64,000 nucleotides of DNA from Candidatus Marispirochaeta associata. Its GTDB lineage: Bacteria; Spirochaetota; Spirochaetia; JC444; Marispirochaetaceae. The DNA lies in NCBI GenBank assembly GCA_001749745.1, contig JWTM01000532.1, positions 1 to 64,000 of the forward strand, in the 5' to 3' direction. Under the pieces are notes generated by a model. It made no database searches. It saw only the letters and a list, made by a program, of their open reading frames with translations, and was not told the origin of the DNA. A program made the translations under genes and the position numbers. Positions 25,143 to 33,349 of the stretch are shown piece by piece (the first letter of the stretch is position 1; each line of letters opens with the position of its first letter).

Positions 25143-26450
25143 GTGCGACCGGTTTCTCTCCTCTATTTCGCCGTGCTCCTTGCTAGCGCCGCGCTTCTGC
25201 TTGGTGCCTGCGCCGGGCAGAACGAGGCGGTCCCCGAGCCGCTCCAGCAGCGGCAAACGACGGCGGAGCAGCAGGCTGAGGATCCGCCCCCGCCGCGGCT
25301 GTATGCCCCCCTCGAGAGTCTTACCGCCGTATCCATGGGCGGGGAGGGAGGCGAACCTGAGGTCCTGGAGCTGCGTTTCGACCGGCCCGGAATCTGGTCG
25401 ATACAGCCTGAGCGCTTCGTGGCCGGCCTGGGCGAGGAGCTTGTAATAGAACCCATCCAAAGCTATGGCTCCGGTAAGTTACAAAAACTTGATCTGCTGG
25501 TGTTGCGCTTCGTGCCGGAGAAAATTCCAGGTTTTCGGCTCCCCGAGGATGGTGGTTCTGAGGAGTTCTTTAGCGCCCCCCGGCAAGAGCTGCCGCTGCC
25601 CGAGGCGATTGTACTTGTTGATGAAGCCTTCCTTACTCAACCGGTGTTCTTAGAGGCTTCCAACGGCTCTGCCGCCTCTCGCCGGGGCATCATATCCCTC
25701 GAAATCATGGAGGATGATGCAGCTGTTTCCACCCTTGATCCCGCCGAAAGAGGCCTGATAAACGAGCTACTTAGCCTTGGTTCGGCTGCGGGGAGCAGAC
25801 GCGGTTACCGATCGGTGCTGTTTCTTCCCTCGACGATGCAGGAACTGGAAGCCTATCCCCAGGGTTTGAAGCTCTCATTGCAGATACACGAGATTCCCGG
25901 AACGGCCAATGAGTGGCAGAGAGCAATCGCGTTGCGGCTTATCCCCCGTACCGGGGATGTGAAGCCCTATCGTGAGGTGCGTATCGGCGATTTGGGAGTC
26001 TTCTCCGGGGCGACACCTCTCTTGGATCCGGGAATTCCACGCATAAGCGCCGAAGTCTACCAGTCTAGTCTGCCGCAAAAGATGAATCCGGCGCTCAATG
26101 CCCGGTTCACCCCGGTGGTCTGGGAAGGGAGCTTCAACGCCTATCGGGACGAGCGCCGGCGATTCCTCTTTTATCCGGGGATCTTCAGTTATATTCCCGG
26201 CAAACATCCCGATTTGAGTCCCGAGGATGTGGCCAAGGTTACCGGAATGGATCAACGCAGCTTCGACCGCGCCCTGCGGGGACGGAGCTATGTGACCCTG
26301 GAGCGGGAGATCTATGGGGCTATTCCGGCCTTCATAGCCGCCGCCGAATCCCCAACCGAACTGGAGATCGCCTTTGATTCAAATCCGCGGCTGAGGGAAC
26401 AGCTCAAGATTTTTCTTGAGCAACCGGCCTATTTCCTGCTCTTGGACTAG
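25143..26450 (+). CDS. Hypothetical lipoprotein
   Basis: A 435-residue predicted lipoprotein. A short signal (VSLLYFAVLLASAALLLG) ends in lipobox GAC, followed by a Gln/Pro/Glu linker (residues ~30-60) and a β-rich, proline-containing domain with no family I know. The GTG at 25143 has GGGAG eight bases upstream; an in-frame TTG at 25128 is possible. It lies 5 bp after gpmI and 12 bp before the CYTH gene, likely one transcript. Confidence 0.75.
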   Translation: MRPVSLLYFAVLLASAALLLGACAGQNEAVPEPLQQRQTTAEQQAEDPPPPRLYAPLESLTAVSMGGEGGEPEVLELRFDRPGIWSIQPERFVAGLGEELVIEPIQSYGSGKLQKLDLLVLRFVPEKIPGFRLPEDGGSEEFFSAPRQELPLPEAIVLVDEAFLTQPVFLEASNGSAASRRGIISLEIMEDDAAVSTLDPAERGLINELLSLGSAAGSRRGYRSVLFLPSTMQELEAYPQGLKLSLQIHEIPGTANEWQRAIALRLIPRTGDVKPYREVRIGDLGVFSGATPLLDPGIPRISAEVYQSSLPQKMNPALNARFTPVVWEGSFNAYRDERRRFLFYPGIFSYIPGKHPDLSPEDVAKVTGMDQRSFDRALRGRSYVTLEREIYGAIPAFIAAAESPTELEIAFDSNPRLREQLKIFLEQPAYFLLLD

Positions 26451-26462
26451 GAGGACACTAAG

Positions 26463-26993
26463 GTGGCGATGGAGATTGAGTTAAAGGCCTGGGCGGAGGC
26501 TCCCGAGGCTCTCAAAGAGCGCCTTGATACCATCTACGGAACTCCGGCGGCAGTTCATAAACAGGATGTATACTATACCACCGACGGAAAGGTTCCCGGT
26601 CTTGATACCCTGCGGATGCGCTTGAGCGACGGGGCATGGATCCTGACCTACAAGGATAAACGCATCGAAGCGGGAACCGAGATCAACCGTGAGCACGAGG
26701 CGGAGATCTCCGATTTTCCGGTGATAGACGAGCTTCTGAAACGACTCGGCTGCCGCCACCTCCTGAACAAAGAGAAGCGAGGCTGGGTTTACGAGTCGGG
26801 TGGGCTGACCATTGAACTGGTTGAGGTGATCGGCCTCGGGCATTTCTTGGAGGTGGAGAAGGTCGTCCCTGAGGAGGTGGCCGATCCCGATGCGATTCGG
26901 GAAGAGCTCCTCTCGGTGCTGGATGCGACCGGCGTTTCCCGGTCGAGCATCGAGACGCGCTACTACATGGACATGCTTATCCGGGGTACCTGA
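26463..26993 (+). CDS. CYTH-domain protein, CyaB class IV adenylate cyclase/triphosphatase type
   Basis: A 176-residue CYTH (triphosphate tunnel metalloenzyme) protein. The ExExK-type motif is EIELK (residues 4-8). Later tunnel residues appear in TLRMRLSDG and LTYKDKRIEAGTEINREHE. The C-terminal IETRYYMDMLI ends as in CyaB proteins. Such enzymes cleave triphosphates, and some make cAMP, so the activity is uncertain. GTG at 26463 has AGGAGG eight bases upstream; an ATG two codons later has poorer spacing. Confidence 0.85.
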   Translation: MAMEIELKAWAEAPEALKERLDTIYGTPAAVHKQDVYYTTDGKVPGLDTLRMRLSDGAWILTYKDKRIEAGTEINREHEAEISDFPVIDELLKRLGCRHLLNKEKRGWVYESGGLTIELVEVIGLGHFLEVEKVVPEEVADPDAIREELLSVLDATGVSRSSIETRYYMDMLIRGT

Positions 26994-26994
26994 T

Positions 26995-27792
26995 TCAGCC
27001 CAGCAGCCACTGCAGATTGATCCAGAAATGGGCCAAGGCGCCGAATATCAGGAAGAGATTCATCGCCGCCGGTTCCTTGGTCGCGTCGCTTCCGTGACGG
27101 TTGGCGGCGGCTATCCAGAACGAGAAGAAGACAGCCGCACTCACCAAAAGTACCCCCTCCAATAGTTGCATGGGACCCGTTAAATAGGGAACCGATACCA
27201 GGGATCCCCAGGCGATCAAAGCCCCGGCACCGGCGGCGATACGTTTCCCGGTAACGGTATTCAGGCCTTGGAAGAAGAGGGCCGCTACCGTCGCCGCCAG
27301 CAGAAGTCCCATCAAGAGGACGCCGGGATTGTTCGCTAGAATGAGCAAGTAGAGGGGCAGATAGAATGAGGCCAGGGTAAGATAGAGCAGAATCCCCCGG
27401 AAGCGAAAGAAGAACTCCCTGGCGGTGTGAGCGGGGCTCAGGAAATTGTAGAGGGCGCTGAATATGAAGTAGAGAATTAGAAGCGCTCCGGAGATGCTAT
27501 AGAAGAGAATGCCCGCGGTGTTGGCCCTAACGCTACCGAAGACGGTCAGTACCACCAGGATTGAGATGGCCGCGCCGATTCCGACCACATCCAGGACGGC
27601 ATTGATCAGCTGGTTGGTCTCACGCTTAGGCAGCTGCTCGCGCAGCTGTTCCTTCTCCCAGCGTTGCCGGTCGAAGCTGTAGCGGAAGGTGGCGCCGTTC
27701 TGCATCTTGGCTTCGAAGCGCATGCGCGAGATATCCTCGGAATGCTCGAGGATCAAATTGAATATTTCCCGTATCTCTTCCAGAATCTTCAT
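26995..27792 (-). CDS. HlyIII/PAQR-like seven-helix membrane protein, divergent
   Basis: A 265-residue protein with a ~60-residue cytoplasmic N-terminus and seven hydrophobic helices. The pattern follows the hemolysin III (HlyIII/PAQR) family: FYSISGALLILYFIFSALYN matches the TM2 region, RFRGILLYLTLASFYLPLYL the TM3 region, and LFLIFGALAHFWINLQWLL the last helix. The usual metal ligands look lost: S-x3-H in TM2 reads SALYN, the TM3 Asp is absent and the TM7 H-x3-H is not present. Assignment is by pattern reading only. It ends two bases from the convergent CYTH gene. Confidence 0.55.
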   Translation of the reverse strand: MKILEEIREIFNLILEHSEDISRMRFEAKMQNGATFRYSFDRQRWEKEQLREQLPKRETNQLINAVLDVVGIGAAISILVVLTVFGSVRANTAGILFYSISGALLILYFIFSALYNFLSPAHTAREFFFRFRGILLYLTLASFYLPLYLLILANNPGVLLMGLLLAATVAALFFQGLNTVTGKRIAAGAGALIAWGSLVSVPYLTGPMQLLEGVLLVSAAVFFSFWIAAANRHGSDATKEPAAMNLFLIFGALAHFWINLQWLLG

Positions 27793-27801
27793 ATCGACTC
27801 C

Positions 27802-28479
27802 TTAACTCCAGAACTTGTTCTGTTTGATATCGTCTATTAAATCGGCGATGATGCCTTTAATCTCGTCCGTCAATTCCCGGGCGGCCTCGCGGCTATCCTC
27901 GCGCTGGTGGTAGTGGGGAAACATCCTCGCTTCCCCAATGTTGGCGTAGTAGTTCTTTGATACCACCCGCAGCTGATGAAAGAGTACCTCCTTCACCGTA
28001 ACATCCTTGTCGCTCACGTTTCGACGGGGAGAGATCAATCCTATCGGCACGATCGGTACCGGGTACTCGAGATAAATCCGGGCCAAACCGGTGTAGAACT
28101 TCCGCAAGCTGAGCTGATCCCCGATATCCCCCTCGGGGAAGATATAGACCGATTCTCCCCGCTTCAGATACTCCACGGCCTGCGGAATGACCAGCTTACG
28201 CGCTTCCTCGTCGAAGGCGTCGATCTGTTCACCGATTCTCAAGACGGGACCGACCAGGGGCAGACCGAAGGCCGAGCCTATGACCATATGCACCGGTTCG
28301 GGCATCAGGGTGATGACGAAGCCCGGATCAGAGGAGGAGAAATGGTTGGAACAGTAGATACGGGGCCCTGCGGCGGGAATATTCTTCCTGCCCCAGACCC
28401 TGAAATCATAGAAGATCGACAGATTGAGTCGGATCGACATGCGGATGAGGCGATAGATCGACTGCTTCCAGTTTTTCAT
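27802..28479 (-). CDS. 1-acyl-sn-glycerol-3-phosphate acyltransferase-like (PlsC family)
   Basis: A 225-residue PlsC-domain acyltransferase. The HX4D catalytic motif is NHFSSSDP (residues ~44-51) and the FPEG substrate motif is IFPEGDIGD (~113-121). The hydrophobic N-terminal segment suits membrane association. I chose the ATG at 28479, with GGAG upstream, over a frame opening at 28644. It transfers an acyl chain to a lysophospholipid or similar acceptor. Ten bases before the HlyIII-like gene, likely co-transcribed. Confidence 0.88.
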   Translation of the reverse strand: MKNWKQSIYRLIRMSIRLNLSIFYDFRVWGRKNIPAAGPRIYCSNHFSSSDPGFVITLMPEPVHMVIGSAFGLPLVGPVLRIGEQIDAFDEEARKLVIPQAVEYLKRGESVYIFPEGDIGDQLSLRKFYTGLARIYLEYPVPIVPIGLISPRRNVSDKDVTVKEVLFHQLRVVSKNYYANIGEARMFPHYHQREDSREAARELTDEIKGIIADLIDDIKQNKFWS

Positions 28480-28557
28480 TTCAGGACTCCACCCCGCATA
28501 GGGGCATAGCATAGCTGCTCTGGAAATGAATAGCAAGCAATATGATTCTAAGGGAAC

Positions 28558-28586
28558 TTGCCAGCGACCGGACTTTTCGCTATGGT
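28558..28586 (+). promoter_or_regulatory. Promoter of the HAD hydrolase gene, leaderless geometry
   Basis: -35 TTGCCA (28558-28563), 17-bp spacer, -10 TATGGT (28581-28586), eight bases to the ATG at 28595. No SD visible. Confidence 0.6.
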
Positions 28587-28594
28587 CGACGGTG

Positions 28595-29248
28595 ATGAAA
28601 CAGTTCGCCCCCAGCGCTCCGATAAAGGGCCTGCTCTTCGACATCGATTCAACCCTTTACCGGAACGAAGCCTTCGTTCGTCACCAGTATCGAGTCTTGA
28701 TCGGCGCCTTTGCCGCCGCTGAAGGTATCGACTTCGAAGCGGGTCGGAAGAGAATAGAGACATACCGGGATGCCTGGGCCGCCGGTAACGGGGGCAGGCG
28801 TCCCTCCCTGGGTAACGCCTGTCGGGATCTCGGATATCCCATCAGTACCAGCGTCGCCTGGCGGAGAGAGTTGATCAAACCCGAGGATTACCTTGGGCCG
28901 GATTATTCCCTGGTACGTACACTAGCGACCCTGGAGGAGACCTATTCCCTGGCGGCCCTGACCAACAATCCGAGCGAGATTGGGGAGCGCACCCTGGTCG
29001 CTTTGGGCATCCGTTCCTTCTTTGATTCGCTCATCGGACTGGAGACCACCATGCACTCAAAACCGGATTCCGAACCCTTCGATGCTGCGCTGGCGACGAT
29101 GCGGCTCGACTACCGGGAGATCGTGATGATAGGCGACCGCTACGAGGTTGATCTGGAGTATCCCATAAGTCGCGGTTCAGGGGCGATACTTGTAGAGAGC
29201 CTGCAGGATCTCTATGATCTGCCGCAGGTACTCGGTAATTCGGCTTGA
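28595..29248 (+). CDS. HAD-superfamily hydrolase
   Basis: A 217-residue haloacid dehalogenase-like phosphatase. Motif I LLFDIDSTLYRNE (nucleophile D and D+2 both present), an α-helical cap, motif II ALTNNP, motif III Lys in MHSKPDSEPF, and motif IV MIGDRYEVDLEYP. A candidate phosphatase for a sugar phosphate, nucleotide or phosphoglycolate; specificity not readable. Start chosen at 28595 because motif I lies just inside and the promoter spacing fits; the frame opens at 28526. Confidence 0.87.
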   Translation: MKQFAPSAPIKGLLFDIDSTLYRNEAFVRHQYRVLIGAFAAAEGIDFEAGRKRIETYRDAWAAGNGGRRPSLGNACRDLGYPISTSVAWRRELIKPEDYLGPDYSLVRTLATLEETYSLAALTNNPSEIGERTLVALGIRSFFDSLIGLETTMHSKPDSEPFDAALATMRLDYREIVMIGDRYEVDLEYPISRGSGAILVESLQDLYDLPQVLGNSA

Positions 29249-29307
29249 CAGCCCGGGAAAAATAGCTGCACATTTAATTATATGTCTATGAATGTGAGGA
29301 TTTAGCT

Positions 29308-29532
29308 ATGTCGAGTATGAGTGATATCTTTCGTTTCCTCGATCATGTCGATATGCGAACCCTTCTCAGTGTGGCCGAGAAACTCAAGAAATCCCGCAAT
29401 AAAAAGGAACAGGCGGTAGGCGCCTTCTTGAGCCGGGTGTATGAGTATCGAACATCAGTGCATACGCCGGAGAAGAGCTCGCAAACCCCCGAGTCCAAGC
29501 GGCTCTTCGACGGTCTGCGGGATATCCGTTAG
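29308..29532 (+). CDS. Small hypothetical protein
   Basis: A 74-residue hydrophilic helical protein (DIFRFLDHVDMRTLLSVAEK) with a basic, unstructured C-terminus. GTGAGGA upstream of the ATG supports translation. No family recognised. TTGACA (29245-29250), overlapping the preceding stop codon, may be its -35. Its stop overlaps the convergent MBL gene by 4 bp. Confidence 0.6.
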   Translation: MSSMSDIFRFLDHVDMRTLLSVAEKLKKSRNKKEQAVGAFLSRVYEYRTSVHTPEKSSQTPESKRLFDGLRDIR

Positions 29533-30377
29533 AAGAGATAGTGGTGCCACTGCTTGGCCAAGCTGTGGAAACCGTACTCCTTGACCTTTTTCTCCAAATC
29601 CTTCCAGTTATCACCGTAATGGGTCAGGATCATCCGTTCCTTCACCGCAGGCGGGAGGGTGGCTATCTCATCCAAACCGGCGTGAACCCCGCCGGTAAAG
29701 AATTGACAATCGTGAAAGATATATTCCAGATCGAAGTTCTCGGTAAAGGTGTCGATTAACTCCGGATCGAAGCGAGTATCCGAGGTAAACATAATCCGAT
29801 TATCTACAATAAGACCGCAACTCCAGAATGAACTCTGCCAGCTTCCGGTCATATCGGGGATATGCATGGTTCTGAACATCTTGATATTAATAGAACCAAT
29901 ATCCGCCTCATGGGTTTCGCGCGGGTAGGCGGGGAGCCAGTGGGGACGAATAACCTTCCACATATCGCCGAAGGTGAGGTCTTGTCCGCCCCGCTCCTCG
30001 TTGTAGGCGGCGCCGCCCCTCAGAGATAGATCCCACAATAGATGCTGGTAGGTCGGATTAATGACGATGGTCGGTTTTTCCCGCCGCACGTAGCGATTGA
30101 GGAGCATTACCTCCTCTAAACCGCCGATGTGATCGGCATGGGAGTGGGTGATCAGGAAATTTCGGACGTCCGTCGTAGGGACGCCTAATTCATAGAGGGC
30201 CTGCGGAGCCTTGGTTCCGCAGTCGATCATGATATGGTCGTCTCCCTTTATTATCAGAAGGTTCGTCTGGTAATGGAGCTTCGAGAAGGCGCTGCCCACG
30301 CCGAGCCAGAAGAAATCGAGGCTACCGTCGTTCTTCAGCTCCAACGCACTCTTGGTTGACTGTTTTTTCACCTTCAT
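29529..30377 (-). CDS. MBL-fold metallo-hydrolase
   Basis: A 282-residue metallo-β-lactamase fold enzyme with metal motif THSHADHIGG (residues ~78-87), later ligands in MTGSWQSSFWSC and MFTSDTRFDPEL, and the C-terminal LTHYGDNW. The layout resembles RNase Z/arylsulfatase-like MBL hydrolases more than lactamases. SD AAGGAG precedes the ATG. Substrate unknown. Confidence 0.88.
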   Translation of the reverse strand: MKVKKQSTKSALELKNDGSLDFFWLGVGSAFSKLHYQTNLLIIKGDDHIMIDCGTKAPQALYELGVPTTDVRNFLITHSHADHIGGLEEVMLLNRYVRREKPTIVINPTYQHLLWDLSLRGGAAYNEERGGQDLTFGDMWKVIRPHWLPAYPRETHEADIGSINIKMFRTMHIPDMTGSWQSSFWSCGLIVDNRIMFTSDTRFDPELIDTFTENFDLEYIFHDCQFFTGGVHAGLDEIATLPPAVKERMILTHYGDNWKDLEKKVKEYGFHSLAKQWHHYLF

Positions 30378-30457
30378 AGTCGCTCCTTATGAACCTTAAC
30401 CTAGCCCACAATGTACCGTATTTCAATCATCGGTCGGCTTTTAATGAAACTACACTC

Positions 30458-31504
30458 CTATACCAGTGAGAAATGGTGGACAGTCTTCTCAGCATAACGT
30501 TCGCCCGGCCGTAATACTGAGGATGGAAAGTCGGGCCGGTTGGGTGAATCGGGGAAGCTCTCGGTCTCGAGACAGAGGGCCGCATGTTTGGCCGCGGGGA
30601 TACCGCTGCGTTGCAGGATCGAACCGTCCAGGAAATTCCCGGTGTAGAGCTGGATTCCGGGCTGGGTGGCGTAGACCTTCATAACCCGGCCTGATTTGGG
30701 GGAGTAGAGTTCGGCGGCCAGCTGCGGTTCAACGACCTCTCCCGCACGCAGCACGAAGCAGTGGTCGTAGCCGCCGGCGGCCTCTATATCCCGGCCGACC
30801 GGCTTACGCATGGTAAAATCAAATGGTCCGCCGGATACCGCGGGAAGATCGCCGGTCGGTATGGCCGCCTCATCTACCTCAACATAGTTGTCGGCAAAGA
30901 GGGTGAGTTCATGATCGAGGATCGAGCTCTTGCCGCAGCCGCCGTCCAGATTCCAGTAGCTGTGGTTGGTCAGATTGATGATGGTCGCCTTATCGCAGAC
31001 AGCCTCATAGCTGATGGCCAACTCGTTGGCCCGGGAGAGGGAGAAGGTGACGGTCACATCGAGATTACCCGGATAGCCCTCCTCGCCGTCGGGGGATGTG
31101 CGGCTGAATTTCACACCGGCCTCCTCCTCGTTCTGAAAGGGAAATCCGTCCCAGATATAACGATTAAAACCCTTCTGCCCTCCGTGGAGGTGATTGGGGC
31201 CGTTGTTGGCATAGAGCGGATAGGCTGTTCCCTCCAGGGAGAATGAAGCGCCGCCGATCCGGTTGGCGTAGCGCCCGACGGTGGCGCCGAAGAAGGGGTG
31301 CTTCCCCTCCCAGCCCTCGATTGAGTCGAATCCGAGGGTCAACTCCTCCATTTCACCTTCTCGGTTGATGAACTTCACCGATGAGAGGGTCGCGCCGTAG
31401 GTGAGGGTCTGGAAGGCGACCTGCCCGTTGGAGACTGAGAAGGCGTCGATCTGTTCACCTTCCGAGGTCGTGCCGTAGGGAAGACGTTCAAGTTTCATGC
31501 TCAT
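30458..31504 (-). CDS. galM: Aldose 1-epimerase (mutarotase)
   Basis: A 348-residue GalM. Family segments: GATVGRYANRIGGASFSLEG, NNGPNHLHGGQKGFNRYIWD with the catalytic His, ATIINLTNHSYWNLDGG with the second His, and GIQLYTGNFLDG with the catalytic Glu nearby (ETESFPDSPN). Interconverts α and β anomers of hexoses. The size is normal. GAGG lies five bases before the ATG. Alone on its strand, with no gal operon around it. Confidence 0.94.
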   Translation of the reverse strand: MSMKLERLPYGTTSEGEQIDAFSVSNGQVAFQTLTYGATLSSVKFINREGEMEELTLGFDSIEGWEGKHPFFGATVGRYANRIGGASFSLEGTAYPLYANNGPNHLHGGQKGFNRYIWDGFPFQNEEEAGVKFSRTSPDGEEGYPGNLDVTVTFSLSRANELAISYEAVCDKATIINLTNHSYWNLDGGCGKSSILDHELTLFADNYVEVDEAAIPTGDLPAVSGGPFDFTMRKPVGRDIEAAGGYDHCFVLRAGEVVEPQLAAELYSPKSGRVMKVYATQPGIQLYTGNFLDGSILQRSGIPAAKHAALCLETESFPDSPNRPDFPSSVLRPGERYAEKTVHHFSLV

Positions 31505-31540
31505 ATAATCCTCGCTTGCAAATCGTTATCACATTCTTGG

Positions 31541-33292
31541 TCAGGGGCGTTCACCCAAAAGCTCTTTCAGGTCCCGGATCTCCTGCACCAGTTTCGACCG
31601 GTCGAGATTCTGAAAACGTTTAGGTACCATCTCGCGACTGGTACACTCCAGAACGGCTACCAGATTCTGCAGCCGAATCTCGTGGGGATAGCTGGGCGGG
31701 ACGAAGTCGTTCAGGGCCGATTCAAGATCTTCCCGGGTTACGATCACATGATTCTCCATGGCGGCGTTGAACTTGGCCCGGATCAGGATTGCCTCGAGAT
31801 CGGCGCCGGAGTAGTCGTTGGGAAACTTCTTCAGTAGATCCGCGGCGGGAAACTTCTGCACCTTCATCTTGAGCTTCTTGACCAGGGTGTAGAAAAGATC
31901 CTCCCGCTCGGCCAGGGTGTCGGGATAGAAGATCGCCAGATGCTCCTCGGCTCTTCCCTGTCGCTTCAGGTCGATGGGGAGCAGATCGGGGCGGCAGGTA
32001 ATCAGGAACCAGATTATCTTCCCCCGGTACTCGGTATTGCCCATGAAGCTCGCGATCTGGGCGAAGATGCGGTTGCTCACTCCCGAATCCCCCTCTTGAT
32101 TCCGGTCGCCTAAGAAGGCGTCGGCCTCGTCGATCATCACCCCCACCGGGGCCATGGCTTTGAGGATATTCAGCACCTTCTCCATATTGGATTCGGTCAC
32201 TCCCTGCCATTTACTCCTGAAATTCCTGAGCCGTACGATAGGTACCCCGATCTCCGAGGCGAAGGCGGAGACCATGAAGCTCTTGCCGGTCCCCACCGGT
32301 CCGGAGATCAGGTAGCCCATGGGAAGTACATCGAGACGCCCCTGTTTGATCGCCCTGGCCGCGCTCTTGAAGCGCTTCTTTACAAACTCGTGGCCCGAGA
32401 CCATGGAAAGATCGTGTTCGGACTCGATAAACTCCAACAGTCCGGCCGCCTCATTTTCGATAATCGCCTTCTTGCGCTGGGAGAGGTACTCCAGGGTGAT
32501 GGCCTTATCCTCCTGGTAGCTCTCGGCGGCTATCTGGTTCAGATTCTGCAGATTGAGGCCGGAGGTAATCTTGGCCACCCTTTGCGGGGTGAGCCGGTTC
32601 TCGAGCATCAGGATATCCTGACGATCGAGGAACTCCAGGAAGCGTTCGCGGACCGTCTCGTCGGGAATCGGAACGTGGACCTTCACCGTATGGGGCGAAC
32701 GTACTATTCTGAGGCTCAAGTCGGCCAGATTTTCAGTGAGGAGGATTATCGAGACATCCCCCTGGGTGAAGATCGGATCGTGACTCCAACGGTTGAGGGT
32801 CACCAGGGCATAGCGGTCCTCGTCGGAGAGGCGGGCCACCTCGGTATTGGGGATCAGAGTCTCGGCATAGTCGATAATCAGCACGATCCGCTTTTTATGA
32901 GGCAGATTCATCAGAAAATATTTTTCTAAGTAATCGAAGGCCTTCAAGGGGTCGAGGCTGATAAACTCCCGGCGGTCCACATCGGGAAACTGAGCCTCCA
33001 TCACCTTCAGATACTCCTTCTGCATCTCCGGGGTGCAGAAGTTGATTCCCGACGAGCGATCGTAGAAGGCGACGATATCCCGGTTGCCGAAGAGGACCTC
33101 GGAGATGAACTCCTGAATGCGGACGAAGACGAACTCGCCCTCGATCATCTTGTTGGGCAGAAAATCGCGGATATTGCCGTGGGCGATGTAGAGATTGGTC
33201 GTCTTAGAGAGATATTTATAGGAGAGTTCCTGGGCCCAACTGGGCAGAATTCGGATAAAATCCAGGTTTTTTACAATCAGCTGTTCCGACAT
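31541..33292 (-). CDS. Large AAA+ ATPase with degenerate N-terminal AAA module
   Basis: A 583-residue protein. The N-terminal ~290 residues look like an AAA module lacking Walker A (LYIAHGNIRDFLP, then a Walker-B-like RIVLIIDYAE). The C-terminal module is intact: Walker A SGPVGTGKSFMVSA (~330), pore-like segment, Walker B GVMIDEADAFLGDR (~395), sensor region LITCRPDLLPIDLKRQGRAE and a lid. No protease domain or membrane anchor. Probably an unfoldase or remodelling ATPase; partner not identifiable. Stands alone. Confidence 0.8.
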   Translation of the reverse strand: MSEQLIVKNLDFIRILPSWAQELSYKYLSKTTNLYIAHGNIRDFLPNKMIEGEFVFVRIQEFISEVLFGNRDIVAFYDRSSGINFCTPEMQKEYLKVMEAQFPDVDRREFISLDPLKAFDYLEKYFLMNLPHKKRIVLIIDYAETLIPNTEVARLSDEDRYALVTLNRWSHDPIFTQGDVSIILLTENLADLSLRIVRSPHTVKVHVPIPDETVRERFLEFLDRQDILMLENRLTPQRVAKITSGLNLQNLNQIAAESYQEDKAITLEYLSQRKKAIIENEAAGLLEFIESEHDLSMVSGHEFVKKRFKSAARAIKQGRLDVLPMGYLISGPVGTGKSFMVSAFASEIGVPIVRLRNFRSKWQGVTESNMEKVLNILKAMAPVGVMIDEADAFLGDRNQEGDSGVSNRIFAQIASFMGNTEYRGKIIWFLITCRPDLLPIDLKRQGRAEEHLAIFYPDTLAEREDLFYTLVKKLKMKVQKFPAADLLKKFPNDYSGADLEAILIRAKFNAAMENHVIVTREDLESALNDFVPPSYPHEIRLQNLVAVLECTSREMVPKRFQNLDRSKLVQEIRDLKELLGERP

Positions 33293-33349
33293 TTCCCCTC
33301 CCGCCTATCGGTAGCGGATCTTGATGACTCCAGTATAGGCTAGGCGGGG

